From Paraburkholderia solisilvae (lineage in GTDB: Bacteria > Pseudomonadota > Gammaproteobacteria > Burkholderiales > Burkholderiaceae): a DNA stretch of 64,000 bases. Of this stretch, positions 16,073 to 24,383 are shown piece after piece. Every line of letters begins with the position of its first letter. Within the stretch, counting starts at the first letter, position 1. The stretch is from the NCBI RefSeq assembly GCF_902859875.1, contig NZ_CADIKF010000014.1:1-64000 (forward strand), written 5' to 3'. The position numbers and the translations under genes were made by a program. The notes beneath the pieces were generated by a model. It saw nothing but the letters and a program-made list of their open reading frames with translations. It did not search any database and was not told the origin of the DNA.

Positions 16073-17386
16073 ATGAACCACATCGGCCACGATGCGGTGC
16101 GAGACGCTGCGCGCCGCGTATCCGACAGCCGTGCACCCGGCACTGGCACCGGCACTGGCACCGACATCAATACGGAGCCGCATCCGCGCGCCGGCGCGCG
16201 CGCAAGCGGCGCAGCCGCCGACGGCGCCGACCAGCGCGGCGTCGACCAGCGCAGCATGGACCAGCGCGGCATCGACGAGCGCGACGCAGCGATTCGCGCG
16301 AGGGTCCGCGACATCGATCGCCGTATGCATCACGACATCGCGCTGCTGCACGCGCTCGAACAGCAACTGGCCGCGCTGCGCTTCACGACCGATGCGCCGC
16401 CCAGCCGCGGCGCCGCGCTCGAAGCGCTATGCGCGCGCGGCCTCGACCGCTTGCCGCTGCCGGGCCATGGCCGCACGGCGGCCCGCTGGCGCGCGCTGGC
16501 CGCGGTCGCCGCATGCGATCTGTCGCTCGTCAAGCTGTACGAAGGCCACACCGACGCGCTCGCGATTCTCACGGAGTTGCACGCGTCGCTGCTCGCGGCG
16601 CCGGGCCGTCGCTGGGGCGTATGGGCCGCCGAGCCGCCGCACCGGAAAGTGACCGCCATACCCGACGGCAGCCGTGACGGCTTGCGGCTGGAAGGCGTGA
16701 AGCCATGGTGCTCGGGCGCCATGATGCTGACGCACGCGCTCGTCACGGTGTCGCGTAATGGCGAGCCGGTGCTGGCCGCGGTCGAACTCGCGCAGCCGTC
16801 GATCGAGATGTCGGACGATGGCTGGCACGCGGTCGGCATGGCCGCGACCGGCACCTGCGACGTCCGCTTCGACGGCGCGCGCGCCCGGCAGGTCGGCGAC
16901 GCGGGTGCGTATCTGGCGCGACCGGGTTTCTGGCACGGCGGCGCCGGCATTGCCGCATGCTGGTACGGCTGCGCGGTCGAGCTCGCCGCGGCGCTGCGCG
17001 CGCACGTCGTGGCGCGTGCCGAGCCGCATGCCTGTGCGCATCTCGGCGCGGCCGATGCGCAACTGGCCGCGGCCGGCGCGCTGCTGCGGGAAACCGCCGC
17101 ATGGATCGACGCGCATCGGCGCGCCGATGCAATGCGCCACGCGATGCGCGTCCGTCTGGCGGTCGAACAGGCGGCGAGCGCAGTGCTCGAGCACGTGACG
17201 CGCGCGCTTGGCGCCGGTCCGTTGTGCAGCGACCCGCACTTTGCGCGCGCGGTCGCGGATCTGCCGGTATTTCTGCGCCAAAGCCACGCTGAACGCGATG
17301 CGGCCGCGCTCGGCGACGTGTTGCGCAATGCGCGCGATCCGCTTGAGCGCGATCCGGATCCGTTGTGGCCGCTGGCTTGCCCTTAG
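16073..17386 (+). CDS. Acyl-CoA dehydrogenase-like protein with repetitive N-terminus
   Basis: 437 residues from the ATG at 16073 (GGAG six bases upstream). The core from about residue 90 matches the acyl-CoA dehydrogenase fold, with HTDALAILTELH, KPWCSGAMMLTHALVTV and a helical C-terminal domain. Residues 1-75 are low complexity, with Gly-Thr repeats and four DQRGV-type pentads. No obvious catalytic Glu motif was recognised, so the enzyme may be degenerate or act on an unusual acyl carrier. It starts a three-gene plus-strand group with the NodS-like methyltransferase (97 bp downstream) and a glycosyltransferase. Related clusters often include a PIG-L deacetylase, which is missing here. Confidence 0.75.
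   Translation: MNHIGHDAVRDAARRVSDSRAPGTGTGTGTDINTEPHPRAGARASGAAADGADQRGVDQRSMDQRGIDERDAAIRARVRDIDRRMHHDIALLHALEQQLAALRFTTDAPPSRGAALEALCARGLDRLPLPGHGRTAARWRALAAVAACDLSLVKLYEGHTDALAILTELHASLLAAPGRRWGVWAAEPPHRKVTAIPDGSRDGLRLEGVKPWCSGAMMLTHALVTVSRNGEPVLAAVELAQPSIEMSDDGWHAVGMAATGTCDVRFDGARARQVGDAGAYLARPGFWHGGAGIAACWYGCAVELAAALRAHVVARAEPHACAHLGAADAQLAAAGALLRETAAWIDAHRRADAMRHAMRVRLAVEQAASAVLEHVTRALGAGPLCSDPHFARAVADLPVFLRQSHAERDAAALGDVLRNARDPLERDPDPLWPLACP
16229..16288 (+). repeat. In-frame 15-bp tandem repeat in the acyl-CoA-dehydrogenase-like gene
   Basis: Four consecutive 15-bp units (GACCAGCGCGGCGTC and variants) encode DQRGV, DQRSM, DQRGI and DERDA. Just upstream, at 16139-16162, the 12-bp unit GGCACTGGCACC occurs twice. 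Both keep the reading frame, so copy-number change would alter only the length of the N-terminal tail. Confidence 0.85.
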
Positions 17387-17483
17387 CGCTGACGATTGAC
17401 GACCCGATGCAGCCGCAGTGGCGGCCTGCATCGCGACCCATCCATAGCGATTCACCCGCACGACGCACGAAGGATTCGCCGGC

Positions 17484-18098
17484 ATGCCGCTCCCCGCTAC
17501 CTATTTCGACGACATGTACCGCGCGGACGACGACCCGTGGGGTTATCGGCACCGCTGGTACGAACGCCGCAAGCAGCAGTTGACGCTTGCCGCGCTGCCG
17601 CGCGAGCGCTATCGCCGCGCGTTCGAGCCGGCCTGCGCGAACGGCGAGTTGACCGCGCTGCTGGCCGCGCGCTGCGACACGCTGATCGCGTGCGACCTGA
17701 GCGGCCGCGCGGTGCAGCTTGCGCAGCAGCGCTGCGCGCATTTGCCGAACGTCGACATCGAGCAGCGCGTGCTGCCTCGACAATGGCCGGACGCGCGCTT
17801 GCCGGCGCAGCAGTTCGATCTGATCGTGCTCGGCGAGATCGCGTACTACCTCGATGCGGCCGATATCGCGCGGCTGGCCGACTGCGTGTGCGCGTCGCTC
17901 TCCGCGGACGGCGCGCTGCTCGCTTGCCACTGGCGCCATGCGTTCGTCGAACAGCGTCAGTCCGCGGGCGCCGCGCATGCGGTTTTTGACGCCTGCACGG
18001 CGCTCACGCGGCTCGTGCATCACGAGGAACCCGACCTGCTGCTCGACGTATGGTCGCGCGACGGCCGTTCGGTCGCGCAACAGGAGGGGCTCGTATGA
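17484..18098 (+). CDS. NodS-like SAM-dependent N-methyltransferase
   Basis: 204-residue class I methyltransferase. The N-terminus (YFDDMYRADDDPWGYRHRWY then ERRKQQLTLAAL) closely resembles rhizobial NodS, which methylates the amino sugar of Nod factors. Motif I is FEPACANGEL at about 47-56, followed by DLSG and the LGEIAYYL post-II segment. The stop overlaps the start of the glycosyltransferase (ATGA), so the two are translationally coupled. There is no nodABC here, so the substrate is more likely a housekeeping or surface aminosugar or lipid. Symbiotic function should not be assumed. Confidence 0.82.
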   Translation: MPLPATYFDDMYRADDDPWGYRHRWYERRKQQLTLAALPRERYRRAFEPACANGELTALLAARCDTLIACDLSGRAVQLAQQRCAHLPNVDIEQRVLPRQWPDARLPAQQFDLIVLGEIAYYLDAADIARLADCVCASLSADGALLACHWRHAFVEQRQSAGAAHAVFDACTALTRLVHHEEPDLLLDVWSRDGRSVAQQEGLV

Positions 18099-18748
18099 TC
18101 GGCATCGTGATTCCGGCGCACAACGAAGCGGCGCGGCTCGGCGCATGCCTGCGCGCGGCGTGCGTCGCGGCGGCGCATCCGCGTCTGCGCGGCGAGCAGG
18201 TGCGCATCGCGGTCGTGCTCGATGGCTGCGCGGACGGCAGCGCGTCGATCGCGGCCGGCTTTGACATCGACGTGCTCGAGGTCGACGCGCGCAATGTCGG
18301 CATCGCGCGCGCGGCCGGCGCGGACTGGATGCTCGCGCGTGGCGCGCGCTGGCTCGGGTTCACGGACGCGGACAGCCGTGTCGCGCCGGACTGGCTCGCG
18401 GCGCAGCTCGAACTGCGCGCTCAGGCGGTATGCGGGCCGGTCACCGTCGATGACTGGAGTGCGCATCACGAGCGCACGCGCGCCGCGTTCTATCGCGCAT
18501 ATATGGATGCCGATGGGCATCGGCATGTGCACGGCGCCAATTTCGGCGTGTCCGCGCGCGCGTATCGCCGCGCGGGCGGCTTTCCGCCGCTGCCATGCAG
18601 CGAAGACGTCGCGCTCGTCGATTTGCTGATCGCGGCCGGTGTGTGCGTCACGTGGAGCGCGGCGCCGCGGGTGGTCACGAGTGCGCGCATCGACAGCCGC
18701 GTGCGCGGCGGCTTCGGCGATACGCTGGCCGCGCTCGCGGCCGGTTAA
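18095..18748 (+). CDS. Family-2 glycosyltransferase
   Basis: 217-residue GT-A glycosyltransferase. The N-terminal IVIPAHNEAARLG strand-loop, the VLDGCADGS segment and the metal-binding DAD at 91-93 (GFTDADSRVAPDW) are all present. HGANFGVSARAYRRAGGF and SEDVALVD fit the acceptor/catalytic region. The start at 18095 overlaps the methyltransferase stop and has AGGAGGGG five bases upstream. There is no membrane anchor, so it is soluble or peripheral. Together with the methyltransferase and the acyl-CoA-dehydrogenase-like protein it suggests assembly of a small methylated glycoconjugate or glycolipid. Confidence 0.88.
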   Translation: MIGIVIPAHNEAARLGACLRAACVAAAHPRLRGEQVRIAVVLDGCADGSASIAAGFDIDVLEVDARNVGIARAAGADWMLARGARWLGFTDADSRVAPDWLAAQLELRAQAVCGPVTVDDWSAHHERTRAAFYRAYMDADGHRHVHGANFGVSARAYRRAGGFPPLPCSEDVALVDLLIAAGVCVTWSAAPRVVTSARIDSRVRGGFGDTLAALAAG

Positions 18749-18879
18749 CCGGTTGAAGAAAGCGCGCAAGGCGGCGCGGTACGACGTGTACTTACCGCGG
18801 CTTGGCCACGCGTGGAATACCGGTCATCGCTGCCGGCTCGTGCATCACGCATGACGGCGCGAGGGGCGGCCACGTGCGC

Positions 18880-19623
18880 TTACCGCGCATCCTGCCGCAT
18901 GTCGCGCGCGGCGGCCGGCTCGCGCGGGCGTGGCGGCCGGCGATGATTGATCGCGGCAAATACGGCCATCAGCGCGACAAACGCGCCTACCAGCAGCGTC
19001 TCGTTGATCAGCACACGCGTATAGCCGAGTTCGAGCACGTCGATAAACGGATAAGGATAGAAGTCCGACAGACTGCCGCGCAGCATCGTCATGACGATAT
19101 ACGCGAGCGGATAGACGAGCCACAACAGCGCGCGCCGCCATGTCAGATGAAAGCGCGGCACGAACAGCAGCCAGTAGAGCGCGGACAACACGGGCAGCAC
19201 CGTATGCAGGCTTTCGTTGACGAGCGCCCGGTAGCCGGACAGCGTCCACAGATGACGCAGCAACACGTTGTACGCGATCCCCACGAACACCATGTACACG
19301 ACGATCGCGGTAACGACCGTCGGCGTGCGGAAAAACCGGCCGATCGGCGTCGGCGGGCGCAGCGCGACGCACGTGAAGCTGATTGCGCATAACAGCACGG
19401 TGAGATTGGTCAGATAGCTGCTCATCCGCTCGAGCGCGTCGAATACGCCATACCCGCGCGCGGCGAGCCGGCCGATTGTGATGTCGGTCTGGGCGGCAAA
19501 CGCGAGCCATGCGATCAGGGCGATCAGGACGGCCACGCTGAGTGAGGCGGCGCTCGGCGTATGCAACGGCAACTCGGGCTCGTTGCCGCGTTCGGTGGAA
19601 GTCGGCGGAGTCGGTGTAGTCAT
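18880..19623 (-). CDS. Pr6Pr-family multipass membrane protein
   Basis: 247 residues with six or seven hydrophobic helices (first about 28-45), a Pro-rich N-terminus and a basic C-terminal tail. The motifs SSYLTNLTVLLCAISF, VNESLHTVLPVLSALYW and YPLAYIVMTMLRG agree with the Pr6Pr family, related to eukaryotic FAR-17a/AIG1 proteins, which include lipid hydrolases. The conserved Asn/Thr of YLTNLT and His of ESLHTVLP could be catalytic by analogy with AIG1/ADTRP, but this is inference. It is a single minus-strand gene convergent with the glycosyltransferase and divergent from the diguanylate cyclase. Confidence 0.82.
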   Translation of the reverse strand: MTTPTPPTSTERGNEPELPLHTPSAASLSVAVLIALIAWLAFAAQTDITIGRLAARGYGVFDALERMSSYLTNLTVLLCAISFTCVALRPPTPIGRFFRTPTVVTAIVVYMVFVGIAYNVLLRHLWTLSGYRALVNESLHTVLPVLSALYWLLFVPRFHLTWRRALLWLVYPLAYIVMTMLRGSLSDFYPYPFIDVLELGYTRVLINETLLVGAFVALMAVFAAINHRRPPRPREPAAARDMRQDAR

Positions 19624-19786
19624 AGCGCAATTCTAAACGCGGCGGCGCGCTGCTGTTTTCAAGAAATGCCGCGTTTATGCCGTAAACTGTCTGACAAACG
19701 CTTTTCGCGCGGCGAGCCGTCAGAAGCGGCGCTGCTCGCGCGATTCCTGCAACTTCCCGCGGCGCTTGCGCCGCATTGCACCGGCC

Positions 19787-20935
19787 ATGCTAGACCCAGT
19801 CAGTATCCTGATCGTCACGGTGCTTTCCGGCATCATGAGCATGGCCGTGCTCGGCTCGCTCAGGCCCGCGGCCATTCCCGGGGTCGGCTACTGGATCGGC
19901 GGCAATGCGCTCGCGATCACCGGGCTTATCCTGTTCGCACTGCAACGCACCGCGCCGCTCTATCTTTCAGTGATGATGGCGAACGGCATCTTTTCGCTTG
20001 CAGTACTACAGATGTTGCAAGGTTGCCGGCAGTTTTTCGGGCGCCGGCCGGTCGAATTCGGCGAGTATGTGTGCTGGGCCGCGATGATGTTCGGCTTCGT
20101 GTGCTGGACTTATGTGAAGCCCGACATCAACGCGCGCATCGCGGCTTCGTCGATGTTTCACGCCTATATCTACGCGTCGGTGGGCTGGATCACTTATAAG
20201 GGCCACATTCCGGGGCGGCCGAAATACAGCTATCACTTCGTGACCGCGGCGGCCGGCATCGGCGCGCTCGGGCATCTGTCGCGCGGCTTGATCTACGGGT
20301 TCGGCATTGTGACCCAGACGACGCTGCTGCAGCCGAACGCGGTGAATATCGCGTTTCTGGGTCTCGGCATTCTTGCGCTGCCGTCGCTGTCGATCGGCAT
20401 GGTGATGCTCGCGCACGACCGCATGGCCGAGCGCCTCGAACGCTGGGCGAACATCGACGAGCTGACCGGCGCGCTCACGCGCCGCGCGTTTCTCGCGCGT
20501 GCGCAGGCGTGCCTCGGGCAGGCGGCCGCGCACGGCACGCACCTGTCGATCGCGATTCTCGATATCGACCACTTCAAATCGATCAACGATGAGTACGGGC
20601 ACGCGAGCGGCGACGAGGTGCTCGCGCATTTCGGCCGGGTCGTCGCCGCGAATATCCGGTCGTCCGATCTGTTCGGGCGTCTTGGCGGCGAGGAGTTCGC
20701 GCTGCTCCATCCGTCGACCGGACGCAGCGAGGCGGTCACGCTGCTCGACCGGCTGCGCGCGAAAATTGCCGCCGGCGGCTGCCGGTTGAGCGACGGCGAA
20801 CGGCTCGGGTATACGTTCAGCGCCGGCGTGGACGAGTACCGGCGCGGCGAAACGCTTGCGCATCTGATGGCGCGCGCGGACGCGTCGTTGTATGCGGCGA
20901 AGGCGCATGGGCGCAATCGGGTGATGGCGGGCTAG
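19787..20935 (+). CDS. Membrane-bound diguanylate cyclase (GGDEF) with intact I-site
   Basis: 382 residues: six or seven hydrophobic helices (about 5-205), a short linker, then a GGDEF domain. The active loop is GGEEF at 300-304, the substrate/metal motif DIDHFKSINDEYGH is present, and the product-inhibition I-site RSSD (291-294) is at the correct five-residue spacing. It should make cyclic di-GMP from two GTP with feedback inhibition. The start is the ATG at 19787; an upstream TTG at 19766 is less likely. There is no EAL domain and no linked effector gene. Confidence 0.93.
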   Translation: MLDPVSILIVTVLSGIMSMAVLGSLRPAAIPGVGYWIGGNALAITGLILFALQRTAPLYLSVMMANGIFSLAVLQMLQGCRQFFGRRPVEFGEYVCWAAMMFGFVCWTYVKPDINARIAASSMFHAYIYASVGWITYKGHIPGRPKYSYHFVTAAAGIGALGHLSRGLIYGFGIVTQTTLLQPNAVNIAFLGLGILALPSLSIGMVMLAHDRMAERLERWANIDELTGALTRRAFLARAQACLGQAAAHGTHLSIAILDIDHFKSINDEYGHASGDEVLAHFGRVVAANIRSSDLFGRLGGEEFALLHPSTGRSEAVTLLDRLRAKIAAGGCRLSDGERLGYTFSAGVDEYRRGETLAHLMARADASLYAAKAHGRNRVMAG

Positions 20936-20944
20936 GGCAGTCTG

Positions 20945-21412
20945 TCAGACGTCGTTGCGACTGTACGGGCGAACCGCGCTGACGACGACCTCTTTGCAGG
21001 TTAGACGAACGTCGAGCCCGATGTTCGGCATCAGGTCGAAGCTGATCAGTCCGTTGGGGATGCTGGACAACGAAATCTCCATGATCGAGGCTTCCTCGAG
21101 CATCGCGTTCACATCGATTTCCGAAGTTCTGACGTCCAGAAGATCCAGCACGACCAGATAGTCCAAGCCTCCATCGCAGCGAGGTTTGCCATATCGGTTA
21201 TGTAGCACCTCAAGTTTGACGTCGACCAGATACCGCACCCGGCCATGCGGTAACAGCGTTCCATCTGCGCTTTCAAACGAACGCCGCTGTCTTTGCATGC
21301 AGAATGTCGTTACAGCGGAATCGTGAAATGACGGATATTCGCCGAACACCTTGACCAGCAGGTCGCTGCCTGTTGCCAGTTCCCAGCCCCATGACTTATT
21401 TTCGCTGCCCAC
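20945..21412 (-). CDS. Probable Imm50-like immunity protein
   Basis: 155-residue soluble acidic protein. The segment LVKVFGEYPSFHDSAVTTFCM is of the PSFHDAEV type seen in immunity protein 50, and the rest is predicted beta-rich. It lies 24 bp downstream of the toxin-like gene on the same strand, the usual toxin-then-immunity order. Base composition is lower in GC than the flanking genes, as is usual for transferred polymorphic-toxin modules. It would neutralise the toxin in the cytoplasm. The Imm50 label is from motif memory and is tentative; the immunity role is supported mainly by context. Confidence 0.6.
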   Translation of the reverse strand: MGSENKSWGWELATGSDLLVKVFGEYPSFHDSAVTTFCMQRQRRSFESADGTLLPHGRVRYLVDVKLEVLHNRYGKPRCDGGLDYLVVLDLLDVRTSEIDVNAMLEEASIMEISLSSIPNGLISFDLMPNIGLDVRLTCKEVVVSAVRPYSRNDV

Positions 21413-21436
21413 TTCTGTTCTCCTGTCTGTTGCGGC

Positions 21437-22324
21437 TTAACGGCAGTCGATCGGTGACATCGACAGGTGAGCGCCATCTCTCACACCGCCCTCAAAATTG
21501 TGACCATGTGGCTCCCCGTGACTTGCGTGGTATTGGGCGCACAGATTGCCGTCCGCGTCGAAATAATCGACATCGAGGCCATTAGGGTTGATGCGGAATC
21601 CACTTGGCTGATTGCCCGTCATGCGTACGCCGCGTGCGGCTATTTCCGTCACGCTACCGCTTGACGCATCGGGCGTATATTCGAACGGCTGGGCCTCGGC
21701 GAGGCGCGTGATGCCGTCGCCCGTCCAGGCGTCAACGACTGAGACAGCGCGGGCGCTGCGCACTATTGCGCCAGTCGCGCTTCCTGCCGCGACCCCGCCT
21801 CGCCGGAAATCCGTACCAGCCGCAGCGCGCGTGCTTCCCATCGTCGTCGCTGGCCCGCTGCTGACGGTTAGAGACAGCCGTCCGACATAGGGTATGGCCT
21901 GCACTTCAGGCATGGCACCGCCCGAAGGCGGCCATCGCAGTGGCGCGGGGGGCGGTCGGTGCGCATAGGCGCGCACGCGTTGGTCACGGTTGACGACGGG
22001 TATGAGCCGCCTATCACGGACTGATTGTTTGAGGATACGTTCCATGCCAGCGTTATCAGTCGGCAAATCCCAGTGCGCCAAGGCAAGTTGATCACGAATG
22101 AATGAGCAAATGGCGTCGATATCGCTGCGGATCAGAGATCGAAAATCATAGTTCGGCCGGAAATACAGATCGAATGCGCGCCGGTCTTCTTCGAGTTGAT
22201 GCAGCTCTTCACCCTTAATCAGGTTCAGCCATTCTCCCGACGGACTGCGATATTCCGACGTAGGCAGAAGTTTGCAGCTCCATGTGCCGATGTCGAGCGG
22301 AACGTAGAGCGCGTTATACGACAT
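21437..22324 (-). CDS. Polymorphic-toxin-like protein with His-rich C-terminal domain
   Basis: 295 residues from the ATG at 22324. The N-terminal half is polar and not recognised. A Pro-rich linker (PPPAPLRWPPSGG) near residue 135 is followed by a Gly/Ala/Ser-rich middle. The last 55 residues contain GLDVDYFDADGN, QYHASHGEPHGHNF and GVRDGAHLSM, which resemble C-terminal toxin domains of Rhs/polymorphic toxins. The clustered His residues could be catalytic. No PAAR, VgrG or Rhs repeat is present, so delivery (type VI or contact-dependent) is unknown. Its GC is lower than the neighbourhood. The downstream gene is the likely immunity protein. Confidence 0.55.
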   Translation of the reverse strand: MSYNALYVPLDIGTWSCKLLPTSEYRSPSGEWLNLIKGEELHQLEEDRRAFDLYFRPNYDFRSLIRSDIDAICSFIRDQLALAHWDLPTDNAGMERILKQSVRDRRLIPVVNRDQRVRAYAHRPPPAPLRWPPSGGAMPEVQAIPYVGRLSLTVSSGPATTMGSTRAAAGTDFRRGGVAAGSATGAIVRSARAVSVVDAWTGDGITRLAEAQPFEYTPDASSGSVTEIAARGVRMTGNQPSGFRINPNGLDVDYFDADGNLCAQYHASHGEPHGHNFEGGVRDGAHLSMSPIDCR

Positions 22325-22572
22325 TGCCCGTCTCTTCGTGTCCAATCTCCAATTCAGTTGACATATGCCACGCCTCGCGTTCGGTTTGAGGCCTGTATAC
22401 GTATCAAAGGTCAGGTGGTGGGTTGCAAAGGTTTGTCAACGCTCCAGCGCCGCTTGCGCCTGATGGATGGGTCGACGTCGAGCGGTGAGCGAGTCCGTTG
22501 AGATCGAATGCCGGGCAGAAATGTTTGCTGCTGCGTTCCGGAAACCAGCGTACGCGTCGGATACGTCCGCCG

Positions 22573-23463
22573 CTAAAGCGCCGCATCCACCCCAATCTCA
22601 TCCGCCGCATCGCGCCGGTATCCCGCCGTGGCCTGCAGCAAACTGCGCGTGTACGCATGCCGCACCTGTTGCGCGCGCACCGCGTCGATGCCCAGTTCTT
22701 CAACGATCTCGCCGTTGCGCATCACCGCGACGCGCGAGCACAGAAAGCCGATCACCGCGAGATTGTGGCTGACGAGGAGGATCGTCAGATTGCGCTCGCG
22801 CGCAAGACGCCGCAGCAGGTTCAAAATCTCCGCCTGCACCGACACGTCGAGCGCGGAAGTCGGTTCGTCGAGCAGCAGCACGCGCGGCTCGACAATCAGC
22901 GCGCGCGCGATCGCCACACGCTGCCGCTGGCCGCCCGACAGCTGATGCGGATAACGAAAGCGAAATGCCGGGCCGAGCCCGACTTCGCGCAACGCAGCGG
23001 CGATGCGCTCGTCTTCGCGATCGAGCCTGTTGATCGCAAGCGGCTCGCGCAATGTCTGGTCGACGGTAAAGCGCGGATGCAGCGATCCGTACGGATCCTG
23101 AAACACCATTTGCACGTCGCGCTGCAATGAGCGGTCGCGCTTGCCGGATGTGCCGGATGTGCGGTATGCACCGCGTGGTCCGCCGTGCTCCGCATGGTCC
23201 GGTGTGCCGACCGCGCATCCGCCGACGCTGAGCCGTCCGCCCGCGACCGGCACGAGCCCCGTCAACGCGCGCAAGACCGTCGATTTGCCGGACCCCGATT
23301 CGCCGACAAGGCCGAACGCTTCGCCCGCATGAACCTGGAAGCTCGCGTCGCGTACCGCGTCGAACGTGCCGGTTTTCGTGCGAAAGCGGACGGTCAAGGC
23401 GTCGACCTCGATCATCGCGCGGCCCGTTGCGTGGTTCGTCGCGCTGTTTATCGGGTGGTTCAT
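22573..23463 (-). CDS. ddpF: Dipeptide ABC transporter ATP-binding protein DdpF
   Basis: 296-residue ATPase of an Opp/Dpp-type importer. Walker A is GESGSGKST, the signature is LSGGQRQR and Walker B is LLLDEPTSALD. The C-terminal AYTRSLLQA is the oligopeptide-importer extension. Its ATG at 23463 overlaps the ddpD stop by 4 bp. An unusual low-complexity insert (about residues 85-110, with GTSGKR) lies between the Walker A and Q-loop regions. It is the last gene of the ddpXABCDF order. The ddp assignment depends on the linked D-Ala-D-Ala dipeptidase. Confidence 0.88.
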   Translation of the reverse strand: MNHPINSATNHATGRAMIEVDALTVRFRTKTGTFDAVRDASFQVHAGEAFGLVGESGSGKSTVLRALTGLVPVAGGRLSVGGCAVGTPDHAEHGGPRGAYRTSGTSGKRDRSLQRDVQMVFQDPYGSLHPRFTVDQTLREPLAINRLDREDERIAAALREVGLGPAFRFRYPHQLSGGQRQRVAIARALIVEPRVLLLDEPTSALDVSVQAEILNLLRRLARERNLTILLVSHNLAVIGFLCSRVAVMRNGEIVEELGIDAVRAQQVRHAYTRSLLQATAGYRRDAADEIGVDAAL

Positions 23464-24380
23464 CGCGGCGCTCCGTGCGCGCTGTCGTGCGGGTCGGCGA
23501 GCCACGCCGGGTCGCGCGCGAGCACCGGCAATTCGTCCGGCGGATTCGCCAGAGGCGGATTCGCGGCAAGCAGCCCGCGCGTATACGGATGTTGCGCGTG
23601 CAACAGATCGCGCGCGACGCAGGTTTCGACGACGCGCCCTGCGACCATCACGACCACGCGGTCGCAGAACGACATCACGAGCGGCAGGTCGTGGCTGATC
23701 AGAATCAGCCCGGTATCGTGGCGGGCGATCGTCTCGTCGAGAATGGCGAGCACCTGCTGCGCGACCAGCACGTCGAGCGCACTGGTCGGCTCGTCGGCAA
23801 CCAGCAGGCGCGGGCCGCTCGACACCATCATCGCGATCATCACGCGCTGCCCCATGCCGCCCGACAGTTCGTGCGGATACGCATCGGCCACCCGCTCCGG
23901 GTTGCGAATATGCACGGCGGCCAGCGCGTCGACGATTTTCTCGCGCATCGCGCGGCGGCCGGTTTTCGGCGCGTGCAGTGCGAACGCTTCGCGCATCTGC
24001 TGCGCGACCGTCATGACCGGATTCAGCGAATATTTGGGGTCCTGCAGGATCATGCCCATCTGTTGTCCGCACAACTGCCTGCGTTTGCGCGCGCTGAGCG
24101 CAAGCAGATCGGCGCCGTCAAAGCGCAGCGTGCTCGCGCTCATCTGCGCGGCGCCCGGCAAAAGACCGAGCAGCGCGCGGCCGGTCAGCGATTTACCCGA
24201 ACCGGATTCGCCGACAATGCCGAGGCGCTCGCCCTTGTCGAGCGTCAGCGATACGCCGCGCACCGCTTCGGCGAGCGTGCCGTCGTGGCCGCGAAACGCG
24301 ATGCGCAGATTGTCGATCTCAGCGAGCGGCGCCGTTTCGAAAGCGGCGGCGGCTGCGTTCACTGACGTTGGACGTTCCAT
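23460..24380 (-). CDS. ddpD: Dipeptide ABC transporter ATP-binding protein DdpD
   Basis: 306-residue ATPase with Walker A GESGSGKSL, Q-loop ILQDPKYSLNP, signature LSGGMGQR, Walker B LLVADEPTSALD and the H-loop ISHD. HPYTRGLLAANP is the C-terminal oligopeptide-importer motif. It lies 3 bp after the ddpC stop and overlaps ddpF by 4 bp, so the operon is tightly coupled. It pairs with DdpF to drive DdpBC. The Lys-to-Leu change after GKS (GKSL in place of GKST) is a common variant in DppD proteins. Confidence 0.9.
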   Translation of the reverse strand: MERPTSVNAAAAAFETAPLAEIDNLRIAFRGHDGTLAEAVRGVSLTLDKGERLGIVGESGSGKSLTGRALLGLLPGAAQMSASTLRFDGADLLALSARKRRQLCGQQMGMILQDPKYSLNPVMTVAQQMREAFALHAPKTGRRAMREKIVDALAAVHIRNPERVADAYPHELSGGMGQRVMIAMMVSSGPRLLVADEPTSALDVLVAQQVLAILDETIARHDTGLILISHDLPLVMSFCDRVVVMVAGRVVETCVARDLLHAQHPYTRGLLAANPPLANPPDELPVLARDPAWLADPHDSAHGAPR

Positions 24381-24383
24381 TAG

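Noticed and set aside
17484..18098. Symbiotic nodulation role for the NodS-like gene
   Set aside because: No nodABC, nod box or other symbiosis gene is present; resemblance alone does not support it.
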